Source: a virus
Length of the DNA stretch: 21,913 nucleotides
Virus record (IMG/VR): IMGVR_UViG_3300032073_000297
Span: 1-21,913 of that record
Direction: 5' to 3' (one strand)
Part shown: positions 1 to 7,196 of the stretch, one piece after another
Layout of the letters: every line of letters begins with the position of its first letter
How positions within the stretch are numbered: the stretch's first letter is position 1
Translations under genes and position numbers: made by a program
Notes under the pieces: model-generated
What the model was told of the DNA's origin: nothing
What the model saw: only the letters and a program-made list of their open reading frames with translations
Databases searched by the model: none

Positions 1-1798
1 TTATTTGTGATGCGGTTGAGTTGAATGCGAAAGCAAAGTCATTGCCGGAAACAATGCCGCGAGCTGTATCAAAAACATACCAATTGCCAGTGCTATCAGT
101 TCGTTTGATTAGTACAAACCTTGCACCATTTGTAAACCCGCAGTCAATGTTTAGAGCACTACCAGTTCCAGTGTAAGTACCTGCTTTAGATATTTCGGGT
201 AAGTCACCAAATAGGTAAGCTATGTAAGTATTGCCGCTGCCATTAGCACCTGCCAAACCCCCAACGCTGAAAACACTGCTTGTTGGTAAAGTGCTGTTAA
301 ATACACCTCCATTTCCTGCGCCAGCCTCAGTTTTGTTTAACTGCAACCAAGTGTTTGCGCCTAATGCATAGTGTTGCCAATACCAATTATATGTTGTGTC
401 TCTTCCTTTAATAAGCACTACAGAAGGTACCGCACCAAGATTATGGTTAATCGTTGTTGCTGAACCTGTCCCGGTAAATGCAACTACATCCATAAAACCT
501 GGGGCACGTTTTAAAGCATAAAAAGACACCTGTCCCGCAGCTGTCTGAAGGCCGCCGAATCCAGTAAATTGTGTATTAGAATCTATTACAGTTTGTCTAT
601 TGCCACCCTCAACAGCAGTTGACGTCGAATCAAGAAATTGGGATGCACCAATAACCCTAGACCAAAAGTAAGTACCAAACCCATTGATACCTTTTTCGAT
701 AACAAGATCAACAGGAAAACCACTTGTAAGGAAAGTAGTATAGTTATCATTACTTGCGGTTGTGAGAGCAAACACATCCGTTGCAACCTCAGGCGGTTTG
801 TTTGGGCGACGGATTGCCATGTAGATGTAAGTGTTGCTATTGGCACCAAAATCCGTCGATCCACCTCTGACTTCAAAACCTGTTGACGTAATGCGAAGTA
901 CCTCATTTTCGTCCACTTCGCTATCGGTCCCATTTGGCCTTAATACTTGACCAACGCGCATAATATCCCTAATAGTCCAATTTGAACTAGCGTCAGCATT
1001 TTTAATTAACACCAATTGAGGCTCAAATCCAAGATCAATTTGTCTGTAGTTTGGATAAGTAAGACCTTCATAAGTCCCACATTTAATAATGCTTTCATCA
1101 CCATCAGTGCCAAACTGTGCATCGTCATGAGCGAAGATGTAGGCGACGTAAGTTCGGCCGGAACCATTTACTCCGCCATCAGTACCAACACTAAATACTG
1201 AACTTGTAGGTGCTGTATAATTCCATACGGCTGTTGAGCCTGACGCATTGGTGCTGTTTAACTTTATTCTTTGATCGCCTAATGATCTGTGATAAACAAA
1301 CCAATCATCTGTTCCGCCTGAAATAACTTTTACAATAATCATCCCCGGCACACTGCCGAGTTGATGAGAAATAGTTCTTGCTGTTGAATTTCCGGTCCAC
1401 GTAACTATATCGCACCAGCCAGGCGCTTTGCGGAATGTCCAAGAGACAAAATCATCACCATTAGTGTTTACATTCGTACCGTCACCATGTAAAGTGAACC
1501 CATTTGCACTAACGGCAGTAATCCTATAGGCATCAGTAGCTTGTGCATTAGTGCTGTTGCTAATTAAATTTTTATCAATACCAGTTACGGTATCTGTCAG
1601 GCTATGAGATCCACTTGTATCTCTTTTCTTAATCCAAACCAGCCCGCCTTCACCTGCTAAATCAATTCCATTATTAATTGGTTGATCCGAACTATTGCCA
1701 TCATATACATAAGTACTAAAAACATCATCAACGTAAACCTTGTCTCCGCCTGCTGCACCAGACGCTCCAGCAAGAATGCTGCTCCCAATGACGCTCAT
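1..1798 (-). CDS. Tail fibre protein, DUF7483-like repeats (3' end off the window)
   Basis: The frame is open from an ATG at 1798 to the left edge, giving 599 codons and no stop. The start overlaps the preceding stop as ATGA. I recognise the sequence style as the DUF7483-like domain common in marine phage fibres: segments such as LVWIKKRD, RAPGWCDIVTWTG, VPGMIIVK and SGRTYVAYIF. The protein is built from a unit repeated about every 305 residues: residues 119-245 match 425-545 (RAPGW/RAPGF, LGSVPGMIIVK/LGAVPSVVLIK, VFSVG..NGSG.TY.AY.F). No signal peptide or membrane segment is visible. It is the last gene seen of the fibre array, so a role as a distal fibre or receptor-binding subunit is inferred from family and position. 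The C-terminus, where receptor specificity would usually lie, is missing. Confidence 0.85.
   Translation of the reverse strand, partial: MSVIGSSILAGASGAAGGDKVYVDDVFSTYVYDGNSSDQPINNGIDLAGEGGLVWIKKRDTSGSHSLTDTVTGIDKNLISNSTNAQATDAYRITAVSANGFTLHGDGTNVNTNGDDFVSWTFRKAPGWCDIVTWTGNSTARTISHQLGSVPGMIIVKVISGGTDDWFVYHRSLGDQRIKLNSTNASGSTAVWNYTAPTSSVFSVGTDGGVNGSGRTYVAYIFAHDDAQFGTDGDESIIKCGTYEGLTYPNYRQIDLGFEPQLVLIKNADASSNWTIRDIMRVGQVLRPNGTDSEVDENEVLRITSTGFEVRGGSTDFGANSNTYIYMAIRRPNKPPEVATDVFALTTASNDNYTTFLTSGFPVDLVIEKGINGFGTYFWSRVIGASQFLDSTSTAVEGGNRQTVIDSNTQFTGFGGLQTAAGQVSFYALKRAPGFMDVVAFTGTGSATTINHNLGAVPSVVLIKGRDTTYNWYWQHYALGANTWLQLNKTEAGAGNGGVFNSTLPTSSVFSVGGLAGANGSGNTYIAYLFGDLPEISKAGTYTGTGSALNIDCGFTNGARFVLIKRTDSTGNWYVFDTARGIVSGNDFAFAFNSTASQI
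164..526 (-). repeat. Second copy of internal protein repeat
   Basis: This encodes residues 425-545 of the truncated fibre protein and aligns with residues 119-245, encoded at 1064-1444. Shared landmarks are RAPG[WF]xD, TG.....I.H.LG.VP, PTSSVFSVG, NGSG.TY.AY.F and GTY.G. The copies have diverged, so the repeat is clearer in protein than in DNA. Confidence 0.7.
1064..1444 (-). repeat. First copy of internal protein repeat
   Basis: This encodes residues 119-245 of the truncated fibre protein, the partner of the copy at 164-526. The period of about 305 residues suggests an ancient duplication of a whole fibre domain. Confidence 0.7.
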
Positions 1799-2268
1799 GA
1801 GTAAGCCAGAGTTACGACAGAATGAATTGAGCCTGTAGTGCGAACGATGTAATCCAAACGATCCACCGACCCAGCAGCAGTGCTTAAAGATGGCGGGTTG
1901 CCTCCAGCCCAATCAAAGAAGCTTCCCCATGCAATGGAGCGTGACCCAGTGCCGTCTTGCACCAAAAAGATTGATCCAGACTGACCAACTACAAGGTTTG
2001 TTGGATTAGCAAATGTCAAGTTTTCGCCCAACGTCAACGTGAAATTATTGCTTGCCGCAAAATCGGGCGTTACCGTCGAGCCACTTGCCAGCGTTGTAAT
2101 CTCACCGCGCTGGCTAGCGGTAAACGTCTGAGCTACGTCAGTCTTGGCAGTGTCAGCGTCAAACCCCTGAACGGTACTGCCAATAGCAGTTGAATCCAGA
2201 ACGTTGTCAACTGTGACCGTCTTGGTGCTGGTCGTTATCGAATCGACCTTTACCGTTCCAAACGCCAT
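1795..2268 (-). CDS. Small fibre-associated virion protein
   Basis: A protein of 157 residues. It begins MAFGTVKVDSITTSTKTVTV, an N-terminal pattern I recognise from many marine phage structural proteins. From about residue 46 (AQTFTASQRGEITTLASGST) to the end it has the character of a beta-rich domain with alternating polar and hydrophobic residues, ending in a segment with RLDYIVRTTGSIHSVVTLAYS. No catalytic motif is visible. Its stop overlaps the next start by 4 bases, which implies coupled translation with the DUF7483-like fibre. A virion or fibre role is inferred from neighbours and from the recurring module. A structural protein is likely but the exact function is unknown. Confidence 0.75.
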   Translation of the reverse strand: MAFGTVKVDSITTSTKTVTVDNVLDSTAIGSTVQGFDADTAKTDVAQTFTASQRGEITTLASGSTVTPDFAASNNFTLTLGENLTFANPTNLVVGQSGSIFLVQDGTGSRSIAWGSFFDWAGGNPPSLSTAAGSVDRLDYIVRTTGSIHSVVTLAYS

Positions 2269-2301
2269 TGCTAGGCCAGCCGTAGGGCAATTACGCCAAC
2301 T

Positions 2302-2757
2302 TTAACTGACCAGCCCCATCTGAGCACGCCCATCCTCAGAAAATTGATCCTTGATAGCTTCAATCTCTTCCACTGTCGAAACAGTTGCTAAAAGGTCAGC
2401 GTCAGCTTGTGACAAATTAAAGCGCGTGGACACCTGCCAAGAAACACTGCTTTCGTCCCAGCCATAAACCTGAGTAGCTGTATTCGCAGGCTTAGCTATT
2501 GGGGCCTCCCATGCTGCAGTTTCGCTGTTTAAAGTCCAGCTAGCAAACGGTTTGGCATAAATGAATGCGTCTAAAGTCTCTGAATACGTCATTCCCACAC
2601 CCGCAAATCTTTTACGTTGCGACCCGTCTCGGAATGTTTCAACACATCGCTTGCCAAATACTGACTCATAGTGCGCTTTTAGCTCTTCAGAACTATCAGA
2701 AGCAGTAATTACTCGCTCTACTAAGTTTTCAGCTGAGAGGATTGCAAAATACTTCAT
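2302..2757 (-). CDS. Phage structural protein with AGVGM...KPF.SW motif
   Basis: A protein of 151 residues. The central block, residues 50-104, reads as R-F-AGVGMTY....DAFIYAKPFASW...W.AP, then YGWDE..VSW. I recognise this as a conserved block of small proteins found near tail fibres in cyanophages and other marine phages. The first 40 residues (MKYFAILSAENLVERVI) look like an alpha/beta start and the last 40 are helical and acidic. No enzyme motif is seen. It sits 2 bases after the glycine-rich adhesin gene and 33 bases before the next gene. It might be a fibre accessory or assembly protein; the role is not known. Confidence 0.72.
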   Translation of the reverse strand: MKYFAILSAENLVERVITASDSSEELKAHYESVFGKRCVETFRDGSQRKRFAGVGMTYSETLDAFIYAKPFASWTLNSETAAWEAPIAKPANTATQVYGWDESSVSWQVSTRFNLSQADADLLATVSTVEEIEAIKDQFSEDGRAQMGLVS

Positions 2758-2759
2758 AA

Positions 2760-3797
2760 CTATTCAAGACGAATGTTTCCAGTTCCGGCAGTGATTGTTG
2801 TCACTTTATCACTGCCATCTGTTGCAGAAGATAAAGTAAGCCCTCCGCCAGGGTTTGACAAAGTATAGGTGTTTGGATAACGCAAAACTAAAATGCCATC
2901 ACCCCCTGAGTTATTACCACCTTCACCGCCGCCGCCAGGAGAAGAAGATCCTGACCCTGTAGGCATGGCTGCACTGTTCCTAAAACTACTTGCCTGACCG
3001 CGTCCTGATCCGCCAGCAGCTCTTGTGACGCTTGAGCCAGTAATAGATGATGCTAATCCTGCACCACCAGCTCCGCCTTCATATCCGCCAGATCCAACAG
3101 CGCCAGCACCGCCTCCGCCTGCGCCCTTTACCCCGTCAATACTACAAAATCCTCCGCCGTATTGCGGGCAAAAGTAGGCATTAGTGCTATTCCAAGAAGA
3201 TTTAGATTGGCCTCCATTGTGTCCTTGATTAGCTGTTGCAGATCCGCCTAAATAGCCGTTGTTGGCAGTTTGATCATTATCGTCATACCCTGTTGGCCCA
3301 TCAGAATAAGTGTTCATCTCGCCTCCGCCGCCTGAACCTCCATCGTGCCCAGCTTCGTTAGCCCCAGCCCCAGCACCACCGCCTACGGCAGTAACGGTAA
3401 AAGATTGCTGTGCAGGGTTAATTCCAGATAAAGTTGTATCACTACCATTTGTGTTAGCGGCCCCACCCGCTCCAATTACTATCGAATAATTTGTTTGTGA
3501 TAGCAATAGCAGTGCGCTAAGAGACGTTGAATTACCACCACTAGCTTCTGATCCATAAGAATTCAAATATCCTCCTGCGCCTCCTCCGGGTTGTCCAGCT
3601 TTGTTAGAAGGGCTAGTATCGCCGTCTCCTCCACCACCGCCACCAGCAATCATCAGATAATCTACTACAATCGTCGCAATCAATAAGGGCCAAATACCAT
3701 CGCCATGGATCAAACCTGCTTCGTTAATGTTCCAAACACCGCTAGCATTTAGCGTAGAAGGAACAATTCTTTTGCCAATAAAACCACCATTCGACAT
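2760..3797 (-). CDS. Glycine-rich tail adhesin-like protein
   Basis: A protein of 345 residues. After an N-terminal segment (1-45) comes VDYLMIAGGGGGG and then a glycine-rich region to about residue 300, with blocks of GGGAGGY, AVGGGAGAGA, GGSGGGG and GAGGGGAGA. It ends with GDGILVLRYP (300-308) and a short C-terminal tail. Two cysteines (C210 and C218) flank a PQYGGGF segment. This is the pattern of glycine-rich fibre domains that include the T4-type gp38 adhesins, in which polyglycine-II helices support variable loops that bind the receptor. That structural reading is from family knowledge. The ATG overlaps the previous stop by 1 base. A receptor-binding role is likely but not shown by sequence alone. 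Confidence 0.75.
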   Translation of the reverse strand: MSNGGFIGKRIVPSTLNASGVWNINEAGLIHGDGIWPLLIATIVVDYLMIAGGGGGGDGDTSPSNKAGQPGGGAGGYLNSYGSEASGGNSTSLSALLLLSQTNYSIVIGAGGAANTNGSDTTLSGINPAQQSFTVTAVGGGAGAGANEAGHDGGSGGGGEMNTYSDGPTGYDDNDQTANNGYLGGSATANQGHNGGQSKSSWNSTNAYFCPQYGGGFCSIDGVKGAGGGGAGAVGSGGYEGGAGGAGLASSITGSSVTRAAGGSGRGQASSFRNSAAMPTGSGSSSPGGGGEGGNNSGGDGILVLRYPNTYTLSNPGGGLTLSSATDGSDKVTTITAGTGNIRLE

Positions 3798-4135
3798 TAT
3801 GTAATCTCCAATGCACTAACTGTTATCTCTAAATCATCTGCAGCAGTAGCAGTTGCACGCAACTTTTGCGATTGCTTCATAACAACTTTATTTGCAACTA
3901 TTTCTAAAGACGCATCAGCCGGGACAGAAACTGTGCTGGCCAAAGTGCTTAGAACAGCGTCACTACCGTCCGTTAGGGTGATTGTAATTCCTGCGGCATT
4001 GGTGCCATCAACGTTGGCAACTATGCAACTCAGCACAATCGCCCGATCCGTTGCCGCACCAGTTGGTGCTTGATATAAATCTGTCGCATTTGTCGTCGTT
4101 AGCTTGACGGATGCGTTGTTAAAAGTTTCAGCCAT
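3797..4135 (-). CDS. Small virion protein of the fibre cluster
   Basis: A protein of 112 residues, beginning MAETFNNASVKLTTTNATDLYQAP and containing ATDRAIVLSCIVANVDGT. The pattern of alternating beta strands without helices or catalytic residues suggests a single beta-sandwich domain. I recognise similar short proteins beside tail fibres in marine phages, but know of no proven function. It starts 4 bases after the stop of the upstream 65-residue gene and its own stop overlaps the adhesin start as TAATG, so it is probably co-translated with the adhesin. It could be a decoration protein or a fibre attachment subunit. Confidence 0.7.
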   Translation of the reverse strand: MAETFNNASVKLTTTNATDLYQAPTGAATDRAIVLSCIVANVDGTNAAGITITLTDGSDAVLSTLASTVSVPADASLEIVANKVVMKQSQKLRATATAADDLEITVSALEIT

Positions 4136-4139
4136 GAGA

Positions 4140-4337
4140 TCAACCTAACGCAATGGCAAGCCCAAGGCTCACACCAGCAGATGGAGTTGTAAACGATAAA
4201 CCGCCTGACCCGTCAGTTGTCAAGACTTGGCCATTAGTCCCATTATCAACAGGCAGAGTCAAAGCATTGTCTGATGCAGTGCTATGAGCGTGGATCTCTA
4301 CATAGCCAGAAGTCTGACCAACAAGTCGTAGTGCCAT
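4140..4337 (-). CDS. Mini fibre-module protein
   Basis: A protein of only 65 residues. It carries LRLVGQTSGYVEIHAHSTAS, then NALTLPVDNGTNGQVLTTDG and SGGLSFTTP. In other marine phages this module is, from memory, usually an internal part of longer fibres; here it is a stand-alone gene with a hydrophobic end (SLGLAIALG). Its QVLTTDG block resembles GQVLTSGG in the neighbouring 202-residue protein. The start overlaps the previous stop by 1 base (TGATG). The close coupling on both sides and the clean frame argue that it is expressed and not a fragment. Confidence 0.65.
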   Translation of the reverse strand: MALRLVGQTSGYVEIHAHSTASDNALTLPVDNGTNGQVLTTDGSGGLSFTTPSAGVSLGLAIALG

Positions 4338-4945
4338 CAGACAATCACCCAGTTAGACGTTGCAGGCACTGTAATGGTTGCCGCTGCATTAATACTAAGC
4401 GGACCAGCAGAAATCACATTCTTACCAGTGCCAATCGTATAAGTCGTCGTAATCGTGTTGTCATGCTCTAAGGCCCAAGCATCTGATCCCCCGCCAGTCG
4501 CTCCAGCTGCAGCAGCAGACCAAGTAATTGCACCTGATGGACCACCACTTGTTAAAACCTGGCCACTTGTGCCGTAATTCGCTCCACCAACACCAATTTG
4601 GCCAGCAGGTCCAACACGGAACCTTTCAGCGTTTTCGGTCGTAACTTTAAAATGGCCATCCGAACCAGTGTCAACAACCTCAGCTTCCGTATCGCCTTCA
4701 ACAATCTTGTCGGTGTCTGCAGCAGTTCCGTTTGATGCTGCTGTAATTCGACCTTTGGCATCAACAGTAATACTGCTTAGCGTGTAGCTCCCGGCAGTAA
4801 CAGCAGTGTCTGATAAGCCGGTCGTGACGAGATTGACAACAGTAGCTTTTTTCGTTTGGTTGTTGAGCGTGTCAACAATTGGCACAACGTCTGAACCCTG
4901 AACAGATACCAGTTCGGTTAGTTCTGAAATCTTGGTATTTGCCAT
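4337..4945 (-). CDS. Tail fibre protein, KISEL N-terminus
   Basis: A protein of 202 residues starting MANTKISELTELV. This N-terminal domain is shared with the preceding gene (MADRKISQLASL) and is common in marine phage fibres, where it probably serves as the attachment segment. The middle contains ITVDAKGRITAASNGT and GQIGVGGANYGTSGQVLTSG, and the end reads INAAATITVPATSNWVIV, another frequent fibre terminus. No enzymatic motif is visible. It begins 32 bases after the previous stop, one of the few small gaps in the cluster. The fibre assignment rests on these recurring modules and on position downstream of the J-like gene. Confidence 0.78.
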   Translation of the reverse strand: MANTKISELTELVSVQGSDVVPIVDTLNNQTKKATVVNLVTTGLSDTAVTAGSYTLSSITVDAKGRITAASNGTAADTDKIVEGDTEAEVVDTGSDGHFKVTTENAERFRVGPAGQIGVGGANYGTSGQVLTSGGPSGAITWSAAAAGATGGGSDAWALEHDNTITTTYTIGTGKNVISAGPLSINAAATITVPATSNWVIV

Positions 4946-4977
4946 AACGCTTCAGACTTTTCCTGATATTACTGGCA

Positions 4978-6078
4978 TCACGACCAAGTTGAAATAGCAA
5001 CCCGTTTCCAGGTGTTAGTCGCAGTGCAAACGTAAATGTAGTTTGCGTCCCATGCCACCTCACCAGCAATACCGGTAGCAGTTGCAGAAGCAGGCGTCAA
5101 AGTCGGCAAAATTGGGCGACTTCCAAGCGTCACGTTTGCTGCTGTAATCGCAGCCATGCTTGTCAACGTTCCAGCTGCCTGAACCTTGAAATCAAGCTTG
5201 CCGTCTTCTGACGTATCAGTTGCGTCAACAATTGACGATTCAATCGTTCCAAACAACACAAGCTCTGGTGTCGTTGCGTCGTTATTGCCTTGGAAATTAA
5301 TGCTGCTTAAAACGTCAGCGTCTTGACCGGCAACAGCATCACCACGATGGTGATACAAAGTGATGTCAGCTGCGCTAACTGGAACGGCTTCCGCTGATTC
5401 AATAAAAAGACCAGTGTTGGTAACAGACTCAGTGATGTGGAGCGGATGCTCAGGGTTAGCCTCGTTTACACCAACCTTGTTGCTTTTTAACGTAAGGCGT
5501 GCAGCAGACGCACCAGCTGACATCGACATCAATTGCAGCGTGCCATCTTCGCTGGCGTCAGTTGTGTCTGAAATTTGCGCTGTGATTTGCGCGTAGGCAA
5601 TATATTCATTTTCAGCATTCTGGCCGCGAAACTCAAGGTTGCCTAAGTTGTCGCCTGCTGCAGGCGTTGCTGAATTGCGGTACAGCACAAGGTCTGGTGC
5701 GGTATCCAGCCCATCATCAGTATTCTCAATAATGACTTGGTCAGTCGTGTCTGTACTAAAAAGATGCAGCGGGGCAGCCGCCGTTCCAGCGCCTAATTGA
5801 AATCCAGCAGTAGTAAATTTGCCAATAAAACTTCTGTTTGCAGTAATTGCAATTTCATTAGCTGCTGAGCGGTAAAAACCTGAAGCACTACTATCTGTTA
5901 AAAAACTTATTGAAGGGTCAGTAACAGTGCCATCTGGCACCGCTTTGTGCAAAACACTAAAAGATAATCTTTTATTCTTATCAGCACTACTCGCTTCACT
6001 TGCGTCAACAACAACAAAATCGTCAAGCGCCGCTGGTGTAATCAGTGACGCCAGTTGAGAAATCTTTCTGTCAGCCAT
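4978..6078 (-). CDS. Tail fibre protein, KISQL N-terminus and C-terminal W-x-R-V-A motif
   Basis: A protein of 366 residues. I start it at the ATG at 6078 (MADRKISQLAS), 2 bases after the previous stop; an upstream ATG at 6111 would add eleven residues unlike any fibre start and would overlap the previous gene. Domains: KISQL attachment segment (1-50), SASGFYRSAANEIAITANRS module (65-84), two related blocks (102-202 and 212-316) that each contain PLH, then LYRN or LYHH, and SEDGxLxL/F, and a terminal AGEVAWDANYIYVCTATNTW segment (338-357) followed by KRVAISTW. That terminus is a familiar end of marine phage fibres. It is probably a trimeric fibre subunit attached below the J protein. Confidence 0.82.
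   Translation of the reverse strand: MADRKISQLASLITPAALDDFVVVDASEASSADKNKRLSFSVLHKAVPDGTVTDPSISFLTDSSASGFYRSAANEIAITANRSFIGKFTTAGFQLGAGTAAAPLHLFSTDTTDQVIIENTDDGLDTAPDLVLYRNSATPAAGDNLGNLEFRGQNAENEYIAYAQITAQISDTTDASEDGTLQLMSMSAGASAARLTLKSNKVGVNEANPEHPLHITESVTNTGLFIESAEAVPVSAADITLYHHRGDAVAGQDADVLSSINFQGNNDATTPELVLFGTIESSIVDATDTSEDGKLDFKVQAAGTLTSMAAITAANVTLGSRPILPTLTPASATATGIAGEVAWDANYIYVCTATNTWKRVAISTWS
5131..5775 (-). repeat. Internal duplication of a fibre block
   Basis: Residues 102-202 (5473-5775) and 212-316 (5131-5445) of the KISQL fibre align. Both open with PLH, have D[IL]xLY followed by a small loop, a F.GQN or FQGNN strand, and end in D[TA][TS]xxSEDG. The similarity is visible in protein; at DNA level the copies have diverged. 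Confidence 0.6.
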
Positions 6079-6080
6079 AA

Positions 6081-7187
6081 TCAGCAAGCCATAAGGACAC
6101 AAGGAACACAATAGCTGCCATCGCTATAAGTTTCTGACACGTAGGTGCTCGTCACTTTAGCAACCGTTTTACTGCGAACAATATCATCGCCTTGTGGCTT
6201 GGCCGTTCCATCACTTGCTGACATCAACAGATCACCACGGGCGACTGTCGTTCCTTGTGCAATGCGAATAACAAAGTCACCCGTCATCGCAATATACAAA
6301 TCTTTTGTGTATGTTTCGTCGTCGTCATCCCAAGATTGAAACACACCAGCTGCATTAGGGTCTCCTTCAACTTCGCTGACTTTGCAACGGTTTAGCTGAG
6401 GGTTGTTTTCCGTACCCCATTCGCACATTTCATCGATGTTGCTCAATACCGTGCCACGCAAAATTTCAGTGCGAGCAGCATTGCCTGGCAATTGTGACCA
6501 ACGCGATAAGTGAGAACCAACTAAAGAAACAGTGCTTCCACTAATGACTATCGCGCCTTCAGATGATCCACTCCCGAAAAACGTAATAAGGTTTCCATCG
6601 TTATTAGTGCGATTAATCTCCATCGGAGGCCCTTCTTTCGCACATATTTGCAACCTGCCAAGCTCACTAACCATCAAACCTTGGTTTGCAGTGGCATTGT
6701 TGTCTGTAACATCTTTTGGCTTTACAGGGCTTTGTTCTGATGCAGCATTGCCAAGAAATAAAGCTCTGTTTGGAGTATTGCCGCTTGGAGCAACGTTATA
6801 GCCAATTTTTAAGTAAGTATGATCTTGCAGCGATAATGCAATTTCATTGTCGCTGAGATTTGTAGGTGCATAAAATCCAGAAGTTGTATTGGTGCCGAAA
6901 TAAACGCTAGGTAAAGCTTGCGTGCCAGGCGTAACTTGAACTCTTGTAGAGCTTGACCCAATTAGAGCGCCGCTTGCAGAAGCCACAACATCTACCCAGC
7001 CATCGTTAGCTGCGTTGCGGATTTTTAACTTGTTTTCTGAGGTGTCATACCAAAGCTGATGAGCGACGGTAGTGGCTGGAGCAGTCGCGTTGCTGTTGGT
7101 GCTTTGAATAGCCGCCAAAACATTGTTCAGGTCTTGCCGCACGGCTTGGCCGCTGGCGTTTGCAATGTTGTAATCGTGCGTAGCCAT
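6081..7187 (-). CDS. Tail fibre protein with conserved marine-phage C-terminal domain
   Basis: A protein of 368 residues. The first 70 (MATHDYNIANASGQAVRQDL, NNVLAAIQSTN, HQLWYDTSENKLKIRNAAND) form a fibre N-terminal anchor common in marine phages. Residues 93-129 hold a PSVYF....GFY....NEIALS module also found in the next gene. The C-terminal part (224-368) contains SRWSQL, ILRGTVLSNIDEMCEW, GVFQSWDDDDE, TGDFVIRIAQGTTVARGDLL, DDIVRSKTVAKVTS and ends YCVPCVLMAC. I know this terminal domain from other phage fibres; it resembles the Peptidase_G2-type self-cleaving chaperone class, but I cannot confirm cleavage here. It lies 9 bases downstream of the J-like gene and so is the first fibre of the array. 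Confidence 0.82.
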   Translation of the reverse strand: MATHDYNIANASGQAVRQDLNNVLAAIQSTNSNATAPATTVAHQLWYDTSENKLKIRNAANDGWVDVVASASGALIGSSSTRVQVTPGTQALPSVYFGTNTTSGFYAPTNLSDNEIALSLQDHTYLKIGYNVAPSGNTPNRALFLGNAASEQSPVKPKDVTDNNATANQGLMVSELGRLQICAKEGPPMEINRTNNDGNLITFFGSGSSEGAIVISGSTVSLVGSHLSRWSQLPGNAARTEILRGTVLSNIDEMCEWGTENNPQLNRCKVSEVEGDPNAAGVFQSWDDDDETYTKDLYIAMTGDFVIRIAQGTTVARGDLLMSASDGTAKPQGDDIVRSKTVAKVTSTYVSETYSDGSYCVPCVLMAC

Positions 7188-7196
7188 AGCAGCGGT

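Noticed and set aside
4978-6111. Start at 6111 for the KISQL fibre
   Set aside because: The added residues (MCSLCPYGLLI) lie within the end of the preceding gene. MADRKISQ at 6078 matches the paralogue MANTKISE.
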